Of a stretch of DNA of 64,000 nt, positions 63,685-64,000 are shown one piece after another. Source of the stretch: Patescibacteria group bacterium (GTDB lineage Bacteria; Patescibacteria; Microgenomatia; Levybacterales; UBA12049). Within the stretch, counting starts at the first letter, position 1, and every line of letters starts with the position of its first letter. A program made the translations under genes and the position numbers. The notes below the pieces were generated by a model. The model was not told the origin of the DNA, did no database searches, and saw only the letters and a list, made by a program, of their open reading frames with translations. Location: NCBI GenBank assembly GCA_023379465.1, contig JAMCTM010000027.1:31195-95194 (forward strand). Direction: 5' to 3'.

Positions 63685-63976
63685 TAAGCCATTTGATAAC
63701 TTAATCTTAGATGAAGAAGAAAAAAGCTTAGAGGAGGCTTTTGAACGAGGTAATTTTGAAGAAAGCTCTAATCTTGAAAATACAAGAAAAATGTTACAAG
63801 AAGCGGCATCTCGCTACTTAGAATTAAATAATTCTAAACCCATTACTTTAAGAATTAACCAACTTGATTTGATCAAAATTAAGGCAAAGGCTAAGGTGAA
63901 AAATATTCCGTATCAGACACTTCTGGGCGCACTACTGCATGATTTTGCCGAAGGCGAGAAGAAGTTAAGTATCTAG
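63665..63976 (+). CDS. CopG/BrnA-like antitoxin
   Basis: 103 residues. The C-terminal half carries a ribbon-helix-helix-like part: TLRINQLDLIKIKAKAKVKN followed by IPYQTLLGALLHDF. RHH antitoxins autoregulate their operon and bind the toxin with the flanking chain; here the acidic N-terminus (ILDEEEKSLEEAFERGN) would play that role. It overlaps the toxin by 20 nt and has a perfect AAAGGAGG Shine-Dalgarno, unlike the leaderless toxin. Confidence 0.72.
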   Translation: MKKRRNNKPFDNLILDEEEKSLEEAFERGNFEESSNLENTRKMLQEAASRYLELNNSKPITLRINQLDLIKIKAKAKVKNIPYQTLLGALLHDFAEGEKKLSI

Positions 63977-64000
63977 GCGAGATTAAAGAAGTAGGTTCCA

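Overview
The window reads as a chromosomal segment of a Candidate Phyla Radiation (Patescibacteria) bacterium. A Microgenomates-like lineage is my best guess. This rests on the compact AT-rich gene layout, many lineage-specific membrane-anchored Pro/Thr-rich proteins, a divergent solo 16S rRNA gene, and short versions of housekeeping proteins (EF-Ts, Fmt, a prolyl-tRNA synthetase without a full editing insert). Placement is inference; no search was run. Genes use TAA, TAG and TGA as stops, so there is no sign of the UGA=Gly code of some CPR groups.

Layout. 1-11.7 kb: HIT protein, DHH-like phosphoesterase, ProS, a 2H phosphoesterase, a tRNA-binding OB protein, an oxidative pentose-phosphate run (pgl-zwf-gnd) behind the site-2 protease RseP, the rpsB-tsf-frr translation operon with a structured leader, and three tiny membrane proteins. 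11.8-21.1 kb: a surface/secretome region with a cohesin-like anchored protein, a lipoprotein, FN3-like and SdrD_B-like Cys-rich secreted proteins, and two paralogous membrane-anchored proteins that flank the 1068-residue giant. 21.1-28.7 kb: UPP synthase, then a dTMP-supply operon (tmk-dut-nudix-thyA-folA-glyA) with dcd nearby. 28.7-35.2 kb: orphans, tRNA-Ile and tRNA-Cys, an alpha/beta hydrolase, a lipoprotein, GT2, and a GT4 glycosyltransferase fused to a SRPBCC domain. 35.2-37.2 kb: a 16S rRNA gene alone, with its own promoter, processing stem and terminator and no 23S or 5S beside it. 37.3-49.9 kb: orphan proteins, a broken small gene, a methyltransferase, a SpoU-type methyltransferase, topA, and three paralogous membrane-anchored proteins. 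49.9-57.5 kb: cell-shape genes mrdA-mreD-mreC and mreB, and an O-antigen-ligase-like/TPR protein. 57.5-64 kb: def, fmt, an ICMT-like protein, rpmB, a second S2P protease, a YdcF-like protein, an AlkZ-like winged-helix protein, a candidate structured RNA, four tRNAs with rpmG, and a BrnT/BrnA-like toxin-antitoxin pair.

How it fits together. The cell makes its own dTMP and one-carbon units (dcd, dut, thyA, folA, glyA, tmk), can run oxidative PPP, builds a MreBCD/PBP2-elongated wall with undecaprenyl carrier, and carries an unusually large secreted/anchored protein set.

The strongest window-wide pattern is promoter geometry. About twenty first-in-operon genes have a -10 box (often TGnTATAAT or TTGACA-17-TATAAT) ending only 6-9 nt before ATG or GTG, so their mRNAs should be leaderless. 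Several conventional ORF starts lie inside these promoters; I corrected them in the coordinates below.
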